Of a DNA stretch of 35,188 bases, positions 1-9,169 are shown in pieces; the first letter of the stretch is position 1, and the number at the start of each line of letters is the position of its first letter. Source of the DNA: Novosphingobium sp. (GTDB lineage: Bacteria > Pseudomonadota > Alphaproteobacteria > Sphingomonadales > Sphingomonadaceae). The stretch covers positions 1 through 35,188 of the forward strand of contig NZ_JAIXZS010000095.1 of the NCBI RefSeq assembly GCF_027489515.1, given 5' to 3'. The notes under the pieces are model-generated. The model saw nothing but the letters and a program-made list of their open reading frames with translations. It did no database searches and was not told the DNA's origin. Position numbers and translations under genes: made by a program.

Positions 1-8
1 GAAGGCGG

Positions 9-14
9 CTATAG
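9..14 (+). promoter_or_regulatory. Candidate -10 element of the tRNA-Arg promoter
   Basis: CTATAG lies 15 bases before the tRNA. The hexamer resembles the alphaproteobacterial sigma-70 -10 element and is identical to the proposed -10 of pdhA at 244-249. The matching -35 would fall outside the window, so this rests on the hexamer and position alone. Confidence 0.35.
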
Positions 15-28
15 AGGCGCGCTTCCAC

Positions 29-105
29 GCACCCGTAGCTCAGCTGGATAGAGCATCAGACTACGAATCTGAGGGTCGGACGTTCGAATCGTTCCGGGTG
101 CGCCA
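29..105 (+). tRNA. tRNA-Arg, anticodon ACG
   Basis: This is a complete cloverleaf. The acceptor arm 29-35 (GCACCCG) pairs with 95-101 (CGGGTGC), G102 is the discriminator, and CCA is encoded at 103-105. The anticodon stem 56-60/68-72 encloses the loop CTACGAA with anticodon ACG at 63-65, and a normal T-loop (TTCGAAT) is present. It reads CGN arginine codons after the usual A34-to-inosine editing. There is no U-run terminator directly after it. An inverted repeat at 133-163 may mark the transcript end. Confidence 0.97.
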
Positions 106-132
106 TTTCCCCAAATCGCCGGTTTTCTTATC

Positions 133-163
133 GTTCTGCAGCATGGATGGCTGTTTGCAGAAC
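133..163. repeat. Perfect 8-bp inverted repeat between tRNA-Arg and pdhA
   Basis: GTTCTGCA at 133-140 is mirrored exactly by TGCAGAAC at 156-163 across 15 bases. It lies in the 225-bp gap between tRNA-Arg and pdhA, which holds no gene. It could be a weak processing or termination hairpin of the tRNA transcript or a dimeric operator upstream of the pdhA promoter. No U-tract follows it, which argues against an intrinsic terminator. Confidence 0.4.
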
Positions 164-220
164 CGCACCGCGATCCCTGTCGAATAGGTATACGAAAACC
201 GCGCCGCGAAGCCTTGGCCG

Positions 221-249
221 TTGCGGATTTCAGGTACTTGGTCCTATAG
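221..249 (+). promoter_or_regulatory. Candidate sigma-70-type promoter for pdhAB
   Basis: TTGCGG (221-226) and CTATAG (244-249) are separated by exactly 17 bases. That matches alphaproteobacterial housekeeping promoters (TTG-rich -35, CTATA-like -10). A start near 256 would give a leader of about 75 nt before the proposed TTG start of pdhA at 331. This is inferred from sequence only. Confidence 0.45.
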
Positions 250-330
250 CGGCGCAAGTGGCGCTCAGGCTCGTCCGGGGTGCCGCCAAGACAGATGCCC
301 TCCCCAGGCTGCCAGACAAGGAACATCGCA

Positions 331-1470
331 TTGGCCCAGTCCGCCAAGCCGCCCGCCCAGCCGCGCTCGAAGCCGCGCGCAACCAAAGCGGCGAAATCGC
401 CAGCTGCGCCCAAGGCCGCTGCCCCCGCTGCCACTCCCGAAGATGAAGCCACCTTCGCGCTGCGCAGCCTCCAGCAGACCCACGCCAACAACAAGCGCTT
501 CGATGCGAGCGACGAGGAACTGCTCCACTTCTACGAACAGATGGTGCTGATTCGCCGCTTCGAGGAGAAGGCTGGCCAGCTCTACGGCCTCGGCCTGATT
601 GGCGGCTTCTGCCACCTCTACATCGGGCAGGAAGCGGTTGCAGTGGGCCTCCAGTCTGCGCTCAAGGAAGGCCACGACAGCGTCATCACCGGTTACCGCG
701 ATCACGGCCACATGCTGGCCTACGGGATTGATCCCAAGGTGATCATGGCCGAACTGACCGGGCGCGGCGCTGGTATCAGCCGCGGCAAGGGCGGCTCGAT
801 GCACATGTTCTCGACCGACCACAAGTTCTACGGCGGCCACGGCATTGTGGGCGCGCAGGTGCCGCTGGGCGCGGGCCTCGCCTTCGCGCACAAATACCGC
901 GGCGATGGCGGCGTGTGCATGGCCTATTTCGGCGACGGCGCGGCCAACCAGGGCCAAGTCTACGAAACGTTCAACATGGCCGCCTTGTGGCAGCTCCCGA
1001 TCATCTTCGTGGTCGAAAACAACGGTTATGCGATGGGGACGGCGGTCAAGCGTGGTTCGGCCGAGACGCATTTTCACCGCCGCGGCACGGGCTTCCGCAT
1101 ACCCGGCATGGACGTCAACGGCATGGACGTGCTCGAAGTTCGCGCGGCGGCCGAGGTCGCGCTCGACTATGTCCGCGCCGGCAATGGCCCGGTGCTGATG
1201 GAGCTCAACACTTACCGCTATCGCGGTCACTCGATGTCGGACCCGGCCAAGTACCGAAGCCGCGAAGAAGTGCAGGAAATGCGCGACCACCATGATCCGA
1301 TCGAGGGCGCCAAGCAGGATCTGCTGCGCCGCGGTGTGAGCGAGGACCGCATCAAGGAGATCGACAAGCGCATTCGCCAGGTCGTTGCCGAAGCCGCCGA
1401 TTTTGCCGAAAGCTCGCCCGAACCGGCACCGGCCGAACTCTACACCGACGTGCTGGTGGGGACCTACTGA
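331..1470 (+). CDS. pdhA: Pyruvate dehydrogenase E1 component, alpha subunit
   Basis: It encodes the ThDP-dependent E1-alpha, which with E1-beta decarboxylates pyruvate and transfers the acetyl unit to lipoyl groups of the PDH complex in the cytoplasm. From the TTG at 331 the product is 379 aa. The first 35 or so residues are Ala/Pro/Lys-rich and look like a flexible tail. The catalytic region follows, with the ThDP/Mg motif running from GDG at residues 201-203 to NN at 230-231, and a conserved [11 protein letters not shown] stretch near the C-terminus. The TTG start is chosen because AAGGA at 318-322 sits 8 nt upstream. The only in-frame ATG codons upstream, at 280 and 295, lie before this ribosome site and would add an unlikely N-terminus (ATG 280 adds 17 residues). 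pdhB follows after one base, so the two are coupled. Identity is very secure, and the start fairly so. Confidence 0.95.
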   Translation: MAQSAKPPAQPRSKPRATKAAKSPAAPKAAAPAATPEDEATFALRSLQQTHANNKRFDASDEELLHFYEQMVLIRRFEEKAGQLYGLGLIGGFCHLYIGQEAVAVGLQSALKEGHDSVITGYRDHGHMLAYGIDPKVIMAELTGRGAGISRGKGGSMHMFSTDHKFYGGHGIVGAQVPLGAGLAFAHKYRGDGGVCMAYFGDGAANQGQVYETFNMAALWQLPIIFVVENNGYAMGTAVKRGSAETHFHRRGTGFRIPGMDVNGMDVLEVRAAAEVALDYVRAGNGPVLMELNTYRYRGHSMSDPAKYRSREEVQEMRDHHDPIEGAKQDLLRRGVSEDRIKEIDKRIRQVVAEAADFAESSPEPAPAELYTDVLVGTY

Positions 1471-1471
1471 C

Positions 1472-2833
1472 ATGGCGATTGATCTGAAGATGCCCGCGCT
1501 TTCCCCGACGATGGAGGAAGGCACTCTCGCCAAGTGGCTGGTCAAGCCCGGCGATTCCGTGAAGTCCGGCGACATCCTCGCCGAGATCGAGACTGACAAG
1601 GCCACGATGGAATTCGAGGCGGTCGACGAAGGCGTGATCGGCGAACTCAAGGTTGCCGAAGGCACCGAAGGGGTGAAAGTCGGCACCGTGATCGCGACGA
1701 TCAGCGGCGATGACGAACCGGCCGCGCCTGCTCCCGCACCAGCGGCTGCCCCCCCTCCGGCCCCCGCGCCGGTTGTGGCAGCACCCCCACCGCCGCCTGC
1801 GCCTGTTGCTGCTCTGGCGCCGGTCGCGACGGCCGTCCCCGCCGGCACCGCCATGGTTGGCACCACGGTCCGTGAGGCCCTGCGCGATGCCATGGCCGAG
1901 GAGATGCGCGCCGACGACCGCGTCTTCGTGATGGGCGAGGAAGTCGCCGAATATCAGGGCGCCTACAAGGTCACACAGAGCCTGCTCGAGGAATTCGGCC
2001 CGCGCCGCGTGATCGACACCCCGATCACCGAGTACGGCTTTGCCGGCATCGGCACGGGCGCGGCGATGGGCGGCCTGCGCCCCATCATCGAGTTCATGAC
2101 CTTCAATTTCGCCATGCAGGCGATTGACCACATCATCAATTCGGCGGCGAAGACCAATTACATGTCGGGCGGCCAGATGCGCTGCCCGATCGTGTTCCGT
2201 GGCCCCAATGGGGCAGCGTCGCGCGTCGGTGCGCAGCACAGCCAGAACTACGCGCCGTGGTATGCCTCGGTGCCTGGCCTCGTCGTCATCGCGCCTTATG
2301 ATGCTGCCGATGCCAAGGGCTTGCTGAAGTCGGCCATCCGCAGCGAAGACCCGGTCGTCTTCCTCGAGAACGAACTCGTCTATGGCCGCACCTTCGATGT
2401 GCCGGCGCTCGATGATTACACCGTCCCGATCGGCAAGGCGCGCACCATGCGTGCCGGGCGCGATGTGACCATCGTCAGCTACTCCATCGGCGTCGCGCTC
2501 GCGCTCGAAGCCGCCGAGAAGCTGGCGGCGGAAGGCATCGAGGCCGAAGTGATCGACCTGCGCACCTTGCGCCCGCTCGACAAGGAGGCCGTGCTCGAAA
2601 GCCTTGCGCGCACCAATCGCATGGTCGTGGTCGAGGAAGGCTTCCCGGTCTGCTCGATTGCCTCGGAGATCATCAGCATCGCGATGGAAGAGGGCTTCGA
2701 CCATCTCGATGCCCCGGTCCTGCGCGTCTGCAACGAGGACGTGCCGCTGCCCTATGCCGCCAACCTCGAAAAGCTCGCGCTGGTCGATACCGCGCGAGTG
2801 ATCGCGGCGGTGAAGAAGGTTTGCTACCGCTGA
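1472..2833 (+). CDS. pdhB: Pyruvate dehydrogenase E1 component, beta subunit, with N-terminal lipoyl domain
   Basis: This is the 453-aa E1-beta partner of PdhA. Residues 1-78 form a biotinyl/lipoyl domain with the modified lysine in ETDKATMEF (K43). Next comes an Ala/Pro-rich swinging linker (about 80-125), then the transketolase pyrimidine-binding and C-terminal domains, starting near [13 protein letters not shown]. An E1-beta that carries its own lipoyl domain is a known alphaproteobacterial arrangement, and the lipoyl group would be supplied by the LipA pathway (lipA at 12563). The ATG at 1472 is one base after the pdhA stop, and the start is fixed by the canonical lipoyl-domain N-terminus ([17 protein letters not shown]). 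The E2 and E3 genes are not in this window. Confidence 0.97.
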   Translation: MAIDLKMPALSPTMEEGTLAKWLVKPGDSVKSGDILAEIETDKATMEFEAVDEGVIGELKVAEGTEGVKVGTVIATISGDDEPAAPAPAPAAAPPPAPAPVVAAPPPPPAPVAALAPVATAVPAGTAMVGTTVREALRDAMAEEMRADDRVFVMGEEVAEYQGAYKVTQSLLEEFGPRRVIDTPITEYGFAGIGTGAAMGGLRPIIEFMTFNFAMQAIDHIINSAAKTNYMSGGQMRCPIVFRGPNGAASRVGAQHSQNYAPWYASVPGLVVIAPYDAADAKGLLKSAIRSEDPVVFLENELVYGRTFDVPALDDYTVPIGKARTMRAGRDVTIVSYSIGVALALEAAEKLAAEGIEAEVIDLRTLRPLDKEAVLESLARTNRMVVVEEGFPVCSIASEIISIAMEEGFDHLDAPVLRVCNEDVPLPYAANLEKLALVDTARVIAAVKKVCYR

Positions 2834-2837
2834 ACTG

Positions 2838-3419
2838 ATGGAGCCTTCTACCGGCGATATCGAACTCAGCCCACCTGAACGCCTTGCGGTGCTTTATGCA
2901 CCGCGGGCGGCTCAGGCGCTTTGGGAAGGCTTCCTGCTTCTAGACCGGCGGCTTGCCGATGCTGCGCGCGAAGGGCGCGATCCGCTCATGATCCAGCTGC
3001 GGCTCGCGTGGTGGCGGGACCGGTTCGATCAGGCTGCCAGTGAGTGGCCACAAGGCGAGCCGCTGCTTGCCCTGCTGCGCGCGTGGGATGGCGAACTGCC
3101 AGCCTTGCGAGCACTGGTCGATGGCTGGGAGGCGCGGATCGTGGGCGATGATGGCGGCGCCGAGCTTGGGCGCGCGCGTGTCGAGGCGGTCTGTGCGCTG
3201 GCGCGGCTGAGCGGAGTACGCCCCGATGAAACCGTGCGCCGCGCCGCTGCCGAATGGCTGGGGCTGGAACCCGCTGGAGCGCGCGCGCCGATCCTGCCCG
3301 GAAGACTGCGTCCGCTGGTGATCTTGCGTGGCATGGCCCTTCGCGAGGCGGCGGGACGCCCGGGCGGTCCTTTCCGCGATTTCCTCGCGATCCTGCGTCT
3401 TGGTCTGATCGGGCGCTGA
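2838..3419 (+). CDS. Squalene/phytoene synthase-like protein (NDUFAF6-type), probably non-catalytic
   Basis: The 193-aa protein starts 4 bases after pdhB. ERLAVLYAPRAAQALWEGFLLLD followed by LRLAWWRDRFDQ matches the helical signature of the trans-isoprenyl diphosphate synthase/NDUFAF6 family (usually QLRLAWWRD-like). The aspartate-rich substrate motifs of real squalene or phytoene synthases are not visible. The length is also clearly shorter than the roughly 270-300 aa of catalytic members. The role is therefore unclear. Mitochondrial NDUFAF6 is a complex I assembly factor, which is at most an analogy. Placement behind pdhAB suggests co-transcription but does not define a function. Confidence 0.7.
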   Translation: MEPSTGDIELSPPERLAVLYAPRAAQALWEGFLLLDRRLADAAREGRDPLMIQLRLAWWRDRFDQAASEWPQGEPLLALLRAWDGELPALRALVDGWEARIVGDDGGAELGRARVEAVCALARLSGVRPDETVRRAAAEWLGLEPAGARAPILPGRLRPLVILRGMALREAAGRPGGPFRDFLAILRLGLIGR

Positions 3420-3434
3420 AACTTTCACCAAAAT

Positions 3435-3453
3435 GGCAGGACTTGCCCCTGCC
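3435..3453 (+). other. Small hairpin after the synthase-like gene
   Basis: GGCAGG (3435-3440) pairs with CCTGCC (3448-3453) around a 7-nt loop. It lies 15 bases downstream of the stop of the squalene-synthase-like gene and upstream of the EF-hand gene. No T-run follows, so it could be a weak or factor-assisted end point of the pdhAB transcript. Confidence 0.3.
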
Positions 3454-3505
3454 GCACGCGCGCTTTGCCACCTATCCTAGAGATCGTACTTAGGGGAGGC
3501 CCAGC

Positions 3506-3973
3506 ATGAACCGTATGCTCGTGGGCGCGCTCGGCGCGCTGTTGCTCGTGGCCTCGGGCCTGTTCTGGTGGCAGGGCCGTGCGGCGGTGTCGCCGCCATC
3601 GGCGCCGTCCCAACTGGCGCTTGCCTCTGCGGCGGCCGCCGATGAGGCGCTGCCCGATTCTGATGCGGGCGATGCGGTCGGCCCTGGCCTGCCGGAAGCC
3701 AATGAAGCGACGCGCGAGCAGAAGCGCTTCGACCGGCTCGACAAGAACCGCGACGGCAAGATTACATGCACCGAGATGGTCGCGCCGCGTGTAAAGGACT
3801 TTCGCAAGCTCGATGTCGACGGCAACAACCTGCTGACTTTTGACGAGTGGTCCGTTGCCACGGACAACCGCTTCAAGGGCGCAGACAAGAACGGCGATGG
3901 CACGCTGAACCGCGAGGAATTTGCCACGACGAAGCAGAAGGCATCGAAGAAGCCCGCCTGCAAATGCAAGTAG
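3506..3973 (+). CDS. Exported or membrane-anchored EF-hand calcium-binding protein
   Basis: The product is 155 aa. Residues 1-22 form a hydrophobic signal or anchor helix (MNRMLVGALGALLLVASGLF), followed by a low-complexity Ala/Pro linker to about residue 65. Three EF-hand-like loops then occur. D79-E90 and D127-E138 are canonical. D103-E114 (DVDGNNLLTFDE) is also a proper 12-residue loop. The tail is Lys/Cys-rich (KKPACKCK). The start is supported by AGGGGAGG at 3492-3499, 6 nt upstream. It probably binds calcium in the periplasm, and the partner is unknown. Its stop is one base from the trmFO stop on the opposite strand (convergent). Confidence 0.85.
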   Translation: MNRMLVGALGALLLVASGLFWWQGRAAVSPPSAPSQLALASAAAADEALPDSDAGDAVGPGLPEANEATREQKRFDRLDKNRDGKITCTEMVAPRVKDFRKLDVDGNNLLTFDEWSVATDNRFKGADKNGDGTLNREEFATTKQKASKKPACKCK

Positions 3974-3974
3974 C

Positions 3975-5345
3975 TCAGGCGAAGGCAGGCAACCACCCCG
4001 CCAGATCGGCCTTGGCCCGCGCCGTATAGGCCTCCTTGCGCTGCTTCTTCTTTGTCGACGGATCGGGCGGCGGAAACAGCCCGAAGTTGACGTTCATCGG
4101 CTGATAGGTCTCCGCCTCGGCATCGCCGGTGATATGCGCCAGCAGCGCGCCCAGCGCCGAAGTGCGTGGCGGCGGCGTCCAATCGCGGCCTGCCACCTCT
4201 GCCGCTGTCATGAGCCCCGCCAGCAGGCCGACAGCGCCGCTTTCGACATAGCCCTCGCAGCCGGTGATCTGCCCGGCAAAGCGGATATGCGGTGCCGATT
4301 TCAGCCTTAACTCGCGGTCGAGCAAGGTCGGCGAGTTGAGGAACGTGTTGCGGTGCAGCCCGCCAAGACGCGCGAACTCGGCCTGCTCCAGCCCAGGAAT
4401 CGTGCGAAATACGCGCACCTGTTCGGCATGCTTAAGCTTGGTCTGGAAGCCCACCATGTTCCACAAGGTGCCAAGCTTGTTGTCCTGCCGCAGCTGTACC
4501 ACGGCATATGGCCAGCGTCCGCTCGGGTGCTCCGCCGTCGCCCAGTGCGGATTGTCGAGCCCGACCGGCTTCATCGGCCCGAAGCGCAAGGTCTCCACCC
4601 CGCGCGCGGCCATGACTTCGATGGGCATGCAGCCGTCGAAATAGGGGGTCGATGCCTCCCATTCCTTGAACTCGGTCTTCTCGCCCGCGAGCAGCTCCTC
4701 GCGGAAAGCAAAGTACTGGTCCTTCGTCATCGGGCAATTGATGTAATCGCGCCCATCTCCGCCCATCGCAAGGCTGGCCTCCGCACCCTTGTCCCAGCGC
4801 GAGGCCATCCACGCGACGTCCATGTTGATGGATTCGCGGTAAACGATCGGCGCGATGGCATCGAAGAAGGCGAGCGCGTCGGCCCCTGTCGCCGCACCGA
4901 TGCTGGCGGCGAGGGCAGGGGCGGTCAGCGGGCCCGTTGCCACGATGCTGAGGCCGTCCGCGGGCAGCATGTCCACCCGCTCGCGGACGATCTTGAGTGT
5001 GGGCTGCGCGCGCAGCATGGCCTCGACTTCGGCGGAGAACACATCGCGGTCGACCGCGAGCGCGGACCCCGCCGGCACCCGCGCCTTTGCCGCTGCCGTC
5101 ATCAGCAGGCTGTCGCACTGGCGCATCTCGTAATGCAGCAAGCCGACCGCGTTCTTCTCGTCATCGTCCGAGCGGAACGAGTTGGAGCAGACAAGTTCGG
5201 CGAGACCGTCGCTATTGTGCGCCGCTGTCGTATCTCCGCCGCCACGCATCTCCGAAAGCCGCACGCGAATGCCGCGCCGGGCCAGCTGCCACGCGGCCTC
5301 GCTTCCGGCCATGCCGCCGCCGATGATGTGAACCTGATGGGTCAT
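3975..5345 (-). CDS. trmFO: Methylenetetrahydrofolate--tRNA-(uracil-5-)-methyltransferase TrmFO
   Basis: This folate- and FAD-dependent enzyme makes 5-methyluridine at position 54 of the tRNA T-loop. It encodes 456 aa. The N-terminus has the Rossmann FAD motif [21 protein letters not shown]. TrmFO-specific stretches such as [37 protein letters not shown] and [16 protein letters not shown] follow. The ATG at 5345 is chosen because the FAD motif normally begins within the first ten residues. A longer frame starting at 5381 would add 12 non-conserved residues. No clear Shine-Dalgarno is visible. The gene stands alone on this strand, convergent with the EF-hand gene and back-to-back with the lysoplasmalogenase gene. 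Confidence 0.97.
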   Translation of the reverse strand: MTHQVHIIGGGMAGSEAAWQLARRGIRVRLSEMRGGGDTTAAHNSDGLAELVCSNSFRSDDDEKNAVGLLHYEMRQCDSLLMTAAAKARVPAGSALAVDRDVFSAEVEAMLRAQPTLKIVRERVDMLPADGLSIVATGPLTAPALAASIGAATGADALAFFDAIAPIVYRESINMDVAWMASRWDKGAEASLAMGGDGRDYINCPMTKDQYFAFREELLAGEKTEFKEWEASTPYFDGCMPIEVMAARGVETLRFGPMKPVGLDNPHWATAEHPSGRWPYAVVQLRQDNKLGTLWNMVGFQTKLKHAEQVRVFRTIPGLEQAEFARLGGLHRNTFLNSPTLLDRELRLKSAPHIRFAGQITGCEGYVESGAVGLLAGLMTAAEVAGRDWTPPPRTSALGALLAHITGDAEAETYQPMNVNFGLFPPPDPSTKKKQRKEAYTARAKADLAGWLPAFA

Positions 5346-5411
5346 GAGAAGCGCATTGGCATTGCGTCCCTGCCCCCGCAAGTCCTAGGGACCAGAAGGG
5401 AAGGGGAGACC

Positions 5412-6068
5412 ATGCCGCAGCGCGCCTTGATCGAACAACGTCCATGGCTGCTCGCCAGTCTGGTGGCCGGGATCAGTTACTGGTTCGTCGCGGGCAGCGC
5501 CATCCCGGGCCTTTACCTGATCCTCTGGAAGGGCGCGGGCGTCGGCCTGCTGGCGGTCTACGCGTGGGTTCATCATCCGGTGCGTGACGCGCACCACCTT
5601 GCCATTGTCATGGCGCTCGGTGCGCTCGGGGACATGGTGCTCGAAGTCAGCTTCGTCGGCGGCGCGCTCGCGTTCCTGCTGGGCCACCTTGCCGCGATTG
5701 CGCTCTATGTCGGTCATCGCCGCGCGAAGCTCTCTGCTGCGGAGAAGGCCGTCACAGCGGCGCTGGTGCTCGCTGTGCCTGCCCTCTCGTTCGCCATCAC
5801 CGGGCAGGTGCAGGTCGCGCTCTATGCCCTCGGCCTTGGCGGCATGGCAGCGGCCGCCTATGGCAGCGACTTTCCGCGCCTGCGCGTTGCGCTGGGTGCC
5901 GCCATGTTCGTGGTGTCAGATCTGCTGATCTTCGCCCGGATGGGCCTACTGGCGGAGAGCCGGATCCCGTATTTGCTGGTATGGCCGCTCTACTATTTCG
6001 GCCAGTTCCTGATCACTGTTGGCGTGATCGGTGCGCTGCGCCGAAAAGGTAAGTTCACTGCGCGATAG
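5412..6068 (+). CDS. Lysoplasmalogenase / YhhN-TMEM86 family membrane protein
   Basis: The 218-aa product is almost entirely hydrophobic, with about seven or eight predicted transmembrane helices. Family-typical stretches are ALGALGDMVLEVSFVGGALAFLLGHLAAIALYV, where the GD and GH acidic/histidine residues lie within helices, and VSDLLIFARMG near the end. Members hydrolyse the vinyl-ether bond of lysoplasmalogens or are annotated only as YhhN. The bacterial substrate is uncertain. The ATG at 5412 follows the purine-rich GGGGAG (5403-5408) at a short 3-base spacing. It is divergent from trmFO (66 bp apart) and convergent with the DUF952 gene. Confidence 0.82.
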   Translation: MPQRALIEQRPWLLASLVAGISYWFVAGSAIPGLYLILWKGAGVGLLAVYAWVHHPVRDAHHLAIVMALGALGDMVLEVSFVGGALAFLLGHLAAIALYVGHRRAKLSAAEKAVTAALVLAVPALSFAITGQVQVALYALGLGGMAAAAYGSDFPRLRVALGAAMFVVSDLLIFARMGLLAESRIPYLLVWPLYYFGQFLITVGVIGALRRKGKFTAR

Positions 6069-6080
6069 CTACGTCAACCT

Positions 6081-6095
6081 CGCAAGCGCTTTGCG
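6081..6095. terminator. Weak hairpin between convergent genes
   Basis: CGCAA (6081-6085) pairs with TTGCG (6091-6095) in the 48-bp gap between the lysoplasmalogenase stop and the DUF952 stop. The position suits a bidirectional transcript end, but the stem is short and no T-run follows, so support is modest. Confidence 0.25.
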
Positions 6096-6116
6096 GGCAT
6101 GACGAGCGGACGTGCT

Positions 6117-6449
6117 TCAAGGGAGCAGCACCGCCCCGTACGCATCGCGCGCCAGGGGACCATGCGCCGTGCAGGCGGATAGCGGCAGCACTGCGTAGAC
6201 ATGCGGAAAGAGCTGCCCCCCGCGCGAGGGTTCCCACTTCACCGCATCGCCCAGCGCTGTCAGGTCGACCGCAGCCACAAAGAGCCCAGTCTGCCCGGCG
6301 AAGTGCTTGTCCACCGTCTCGGTCACCTGCTCCGCGGCCGAAAGGTGGATATAGCCATCCGCCAGATCAATCGGTGCGCCCGAAAACTCACCGTCCCGCA
6401 GCAGACTCTCCATCTGCTCCGAGGTCAGCACCTTGTAGGCAGTGCTCAT
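6117..6449 (-). CDS. DUF952 domain protein
   Basis: The 110-aa protein matches the DUF952 pattern: an N-terminal YKVLTSEQMESLLRDGEFSGAPIDLADGYIHLSAAEQVTETVDKHF block and a central hydrophobic strand (LFVAAVDLTALGDAVKWEPSRGGQLFPHVYAVL). The family has a small alpha/beta fold of unknown biochemical role. No signal peptide is present, so it is cytoplasmic. Its ATG overlaps the gyrA stop in an ATGA arrangement (6446-6449), so translation is probably coupled to gyrA. Confidence 0.85.
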   Translation of the reverse strand: MSTAYKVLTSEQMESLLRDGEFSGAPIDLADGYIHLSAAEQVTETVDKHFAGQTGLFVAAVDLTALGDAVKWEPSRGGQLFPHVYAVLPLSACTAHGPLARDAYGAVLLP

Positions 6450-9169
6450 GCTTCCGCTTCGCCTTCCGCGTCGGCCTCGCCTTCTTCCTCGGCGAGACGC
6501 ACCGCGCTAACCACATGCTCGTCACCAGAGACATTGAAGAGGCGTACACCCGCCGAGCCGCGTCCGATCACCCGCAGCGTATCGAGCGGCAACCTGATCA
6601 GTTTCGCCTGATCGGTCACCAGCATGAGCTGATCGGCCTGAGAAGCCGGGAAGCTCGCTACCACCGGGCCATTGCGCGCGATGTTGTCGATATTGGTGAT
6701 GCCCTGGCCACCGCGGCCTGTACGCCGGTACTCGTAGGCCGAGGAGAGCTTGCCGTAGCCATTGGCGCAGACGGTGAGGATGAACTGCTCGCGCGCCTGC
6801 AGTTCGGCCATGCGCTCGGGCGGAATTGCGGGCTCGCCCTCCTTCTCGCCTTTCCAGGGAGCGAAGCGGACATATTCCTCGCGCTCCTCGGCGCTTGTGC
6901 CGACGCGGTGGAGGATCGAGAGCGAGATCACCTCGTCGTCACCCTTCAGCGTCATGCCGCGCACGCCGGTCGAGGTGCGGCTCGTGAACTCGCGCACCTC
7001 ATCGCCGGCAAAGCGGATCGCCTTGCCGCTGCGCGTCGCCAGCAGCACGTCATCGGTGGGATCAAGCAGCGCGACGCCGATCAGGCGGTCCTCGTCGCCC
7101 TCCTCGAAGCGCATCGCGAACTTGCCGTTAGAGGGGATGTTGGCGAAAGCATCCATGGCGTTGCGGCGCACGTTGCCCTTGGCGGTCGCGAACACGACCG
7201 AGAGGTTGCCCCATTCCGCCTCGTCCTCGGGCAGTGGGAGCACGGTTGCGATCGTCTCGCCCGTATCGAGCGCCGGAAGCAGGTTGACCATCGGCCGCCC
7301 GCGTGTCGTCGGCCCGCCTTCGGGCAAACGCCACACCTTGAGGCGATAGACCTTGCCTGCGGTCGAGAAGAACAGGACCGGCGTGTGGGTCGAGGTGACG
7401 AACATCGTCGCCACCGCATCCTCTTCCTTCGTTGCCATGCCGCTGCGGCCCTTGCCGCCACGGTTCTGTGCGCGGAAGGTGGAGAGCGGCGTGCGTTTGA
7501 TGTAGCCATCGAGGGTGATGGTGACGACCATCTCCTCGCGCTCGATCAGGTCCTCGTCCTCGATCCCGTCGGCAGGCGCGGTGATTTCGCAGCGGCGCGG
7601 CGTCGCATAAGCATCGCGCACGGCGACAAGTTCCTCGCGCATCACCGCAAACAGCTTTTCGCGGTCGGCGAGGATTGCGAGGTACTCGGCAATCGCCTTC
7701 GAAAGCACTTCGAGTTCGGCACCGATCTCGTCGCGGCCCAAAGCGGTCAGGCGGTGGAGCCTGAGATCAAGGATCGCGCGGACCTGCGTCTCGCTCAGGC
7801 GGTAGGTACCACCCGCACCTTCCAGCGCCTCGTCCTCGATCGCCTCGACAAGGCGGATATAGGGCGCGATCTCACCGATCGGCCACTCGCGCGCCATCAG
7901 GGTTTCACGCGCCAAGGCGGGGTTTGCCGATGCGCGGATGATGCGCACCACTTCATCAAGGTTCGAGACCGCGACGACGAGCCCGAGTAGGATATGGGCC
8001 CGGTCGCGCGCCTTGTTCAGCTCGAACTTGGTGCGGCGCTGGATCACTTCCTCGCGGAACTGGACGAAGGCCTCGATGATATCGCGCAGCGTCAGAATTT
8101 CGGGGCGCCCGCCGCGGATCGCCAGCATGTTCGCCGGGAAGTTCGATTGCGCAGGGGTGTTGCGCCAGAGCTGGTTGAGCACGACTTCGGGCGTTGCATC
8201 GCGCTTGAGGTCGATGACCACGCGCACGCCTTCGCGGTTCGATTCGTCGCGGATGTCCGAGATGCCCTCGATCCGCTTGTCCTTCGCGGCCTCGGCGATC
8301 TTTTCGACAAGGCTGTTCTTGCCGACCTGATAGGGGATCGAGGTGAGGACGATCGACTTGCGCCCTTCGCCGCGCCCGCCCTTGGTATCCTCGATCTCGT
8401 GCCGCGCGCGCATCACGATCGAGCCGCGCCCTTCGTGGTAGGCCTTGCGCGCCCCGCTGGCGCCGAGGATCAGCGGCGCGGTCGGGAAATCAGGTGCGGG
8501 GATGATCTGAATGAGCTCGTCGATGGTGATCGCCGGGTTCGCCATATAGGCGAGGCAGCCATCGATCACTTCGCCGAGGTTATGAGGCGGAATGTTGGTC
8601 GCCATGCCGACAGCGATGCCGCCCGCGCCGTTGACGAGGAGGTTGGGGAAGCGGGCCGGCAGCACTTGCGGCTCGTTCTCCGAGCCATCGTAGTTGGGCT
8701 GAAAATCGACGGTATCCTTGTCGATATCCGCCATCAGCGCATCGGCCACCTTGGCAAGGCGCGCTTCTGTGTAACGCATCGAGGCCGGCGGATCGGGATC
8801 CATCGAGCCGAAGTTGCCCTGACCGTCGATCAGCGGCAGCCGCATCGACCAGTCCTGGGTCATCCGCGCCAGCGCGTCATAGATCGCACTGTCGCCATGC
8901 GGGTGGTACTTGCCCATGCAATCGCCGACGATGCGCGCGGACTTGCGGTAGGCCTTGGTCGAGGTGAAGCCGTTTTCGTGGCTGGTCCACAGGATGCGGC
9001 GATGGACAGGCTTCAGGCCGTCGCGCACGTCGGGCAGCGCACGGCTCACGATCACGCTCATTGCGTAATCGAGGTAGCTCGTCTTCATCTCGTCGACGAT
9101 GTCGATCCGCTGGAACTCGTGGTCCGGCAGCGGAGCGGGCGGGTCGATCAGGCCAGTATCATCGCTCAC
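6446..9169 (-). CDS. gyrA: DNA gyrase subunit A
   Basis: GyrA is the cleavage and wrapping subunit of gyrase and introduces negative supercoils with GyrB and ATP. It encodes 907 aa. The N-terminus has [28 protein letters not shown], the quinolone-region [11 protein letters not shown] (S94 and D98, equal to E. coli S83 and D87 and both the sensitive type), and catalytic Y133 in [12 protein letters not shown]. The C-terminal beta-pinwheel carries a GyrA box, QNRGGKG, which separates it from ParC. The tail is strongly acidic ([14 protein letters not shown]). The start is a GTG at 9169; no in-frame ATG is better placed, and no strong ribosome site is visible. DUF952 follows with a 4-nt overlap. 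Confidence 0.98.
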   Translation of the reverse strand: MSDDTGLIDPPAPLPDHEFQRIDIVDEMKTSYLDYAMSVIVSRALPDVRDGLKPVHRRILWTSHENGFTSTKAYRKSARIVGDCMGKYHPHGDSAIYDALARMTQDWSMRLPLIDGQGNFGSMDPDPPASMRYTEARLAKVADALMADIDKDTVDFQPNYDGSENEPQVLPARFPNLLVNGAGGIAVGMATNIPPHNLGEVIDGCLAYMANPAITIDELIQIIPAPDFPTAPLILGASGARKAYHEGRGSIVMRARHEIEDTKGGRGEGRKSIVLTSIPYQVGKNSLVEKIAEAAKDKRIEGISDIRDESNREGVRVVIDLKRDATPEVVLNQLWRNTPAQSNFPANMLAIRGGRPEILTLRDIIEAFVQFREEVIQRRTKFELNKARDRAHILLGLVVAVSNLDEVVRIIRASANPALARETLMAREWPIGEIAPYIRLVEAIEDEALEGAGGTYRLSETQVRAILDLRLHRLTALGRDEIGAELEVLSKAIAEYLAILADREKLFAVMREELVAVRDAYATPRRCEITAPADGIEDEDLIEREEMVVTITLDGYIKRTPLSTFRAQNRGGKGRSGMATKEEDAVATMFVTSTHTPVLFFSTAGKVYRLKVWRLPEGGPTTRGRPMVNLLPALDTGETIATVLPLPEDEAEWGNLSVVFATAKGNVRRNAMDAFANIPSNGKFAMRFEEGDEDRLIGVALLDPTDDVLLATRSGKAIRFAGDEVREFTSRTSTGVRGMTLKGDDEVISLSILHRVGTSAEEREEYVRFAPWKGEKEGEPAIPPERMAELQAREQFILTVCANGYGKLSSAYEYRRTGRGGQGITNIDNIARNGPVVASFPASQADQLMLVTDQAKLIRLPLDTLRVIGRGSAGVRLFNVSGDEHVVSAVRLAEEEGEADAEGEAEA

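Noticed and set aside
9..494. Minus-strand frame whose product contains GTIRTSDPQIRSLMLYPAELRV
   Set aside because: This peptide is the well-known artefact of translating the antisense of a tRNA gene. Here it is the reverse of tRNA-Arg, not a protein.
265..1893. 542-codon open frame antisense to pdhA/pdhB
   Set aside because: It mirrors the strongly conserved pdhAB coding strand, is Ala/Gly/Arg/His-rich and matches no family. It is a GC-rich codon-bias shadow.
4353..5411. Plus-strand N-terminal extension of the lysoplasmalogenase frame to 571 codons
   Set aside because: The extension runs antisense through trmFO. The membrane protein starts at ATG 5412.
6446..9169. Possible ParC rather than GyrA
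   Set aside because: The C-terminal domain has the QNRGGKG GyrA box and full gyrase-type length, so it is GyrA.
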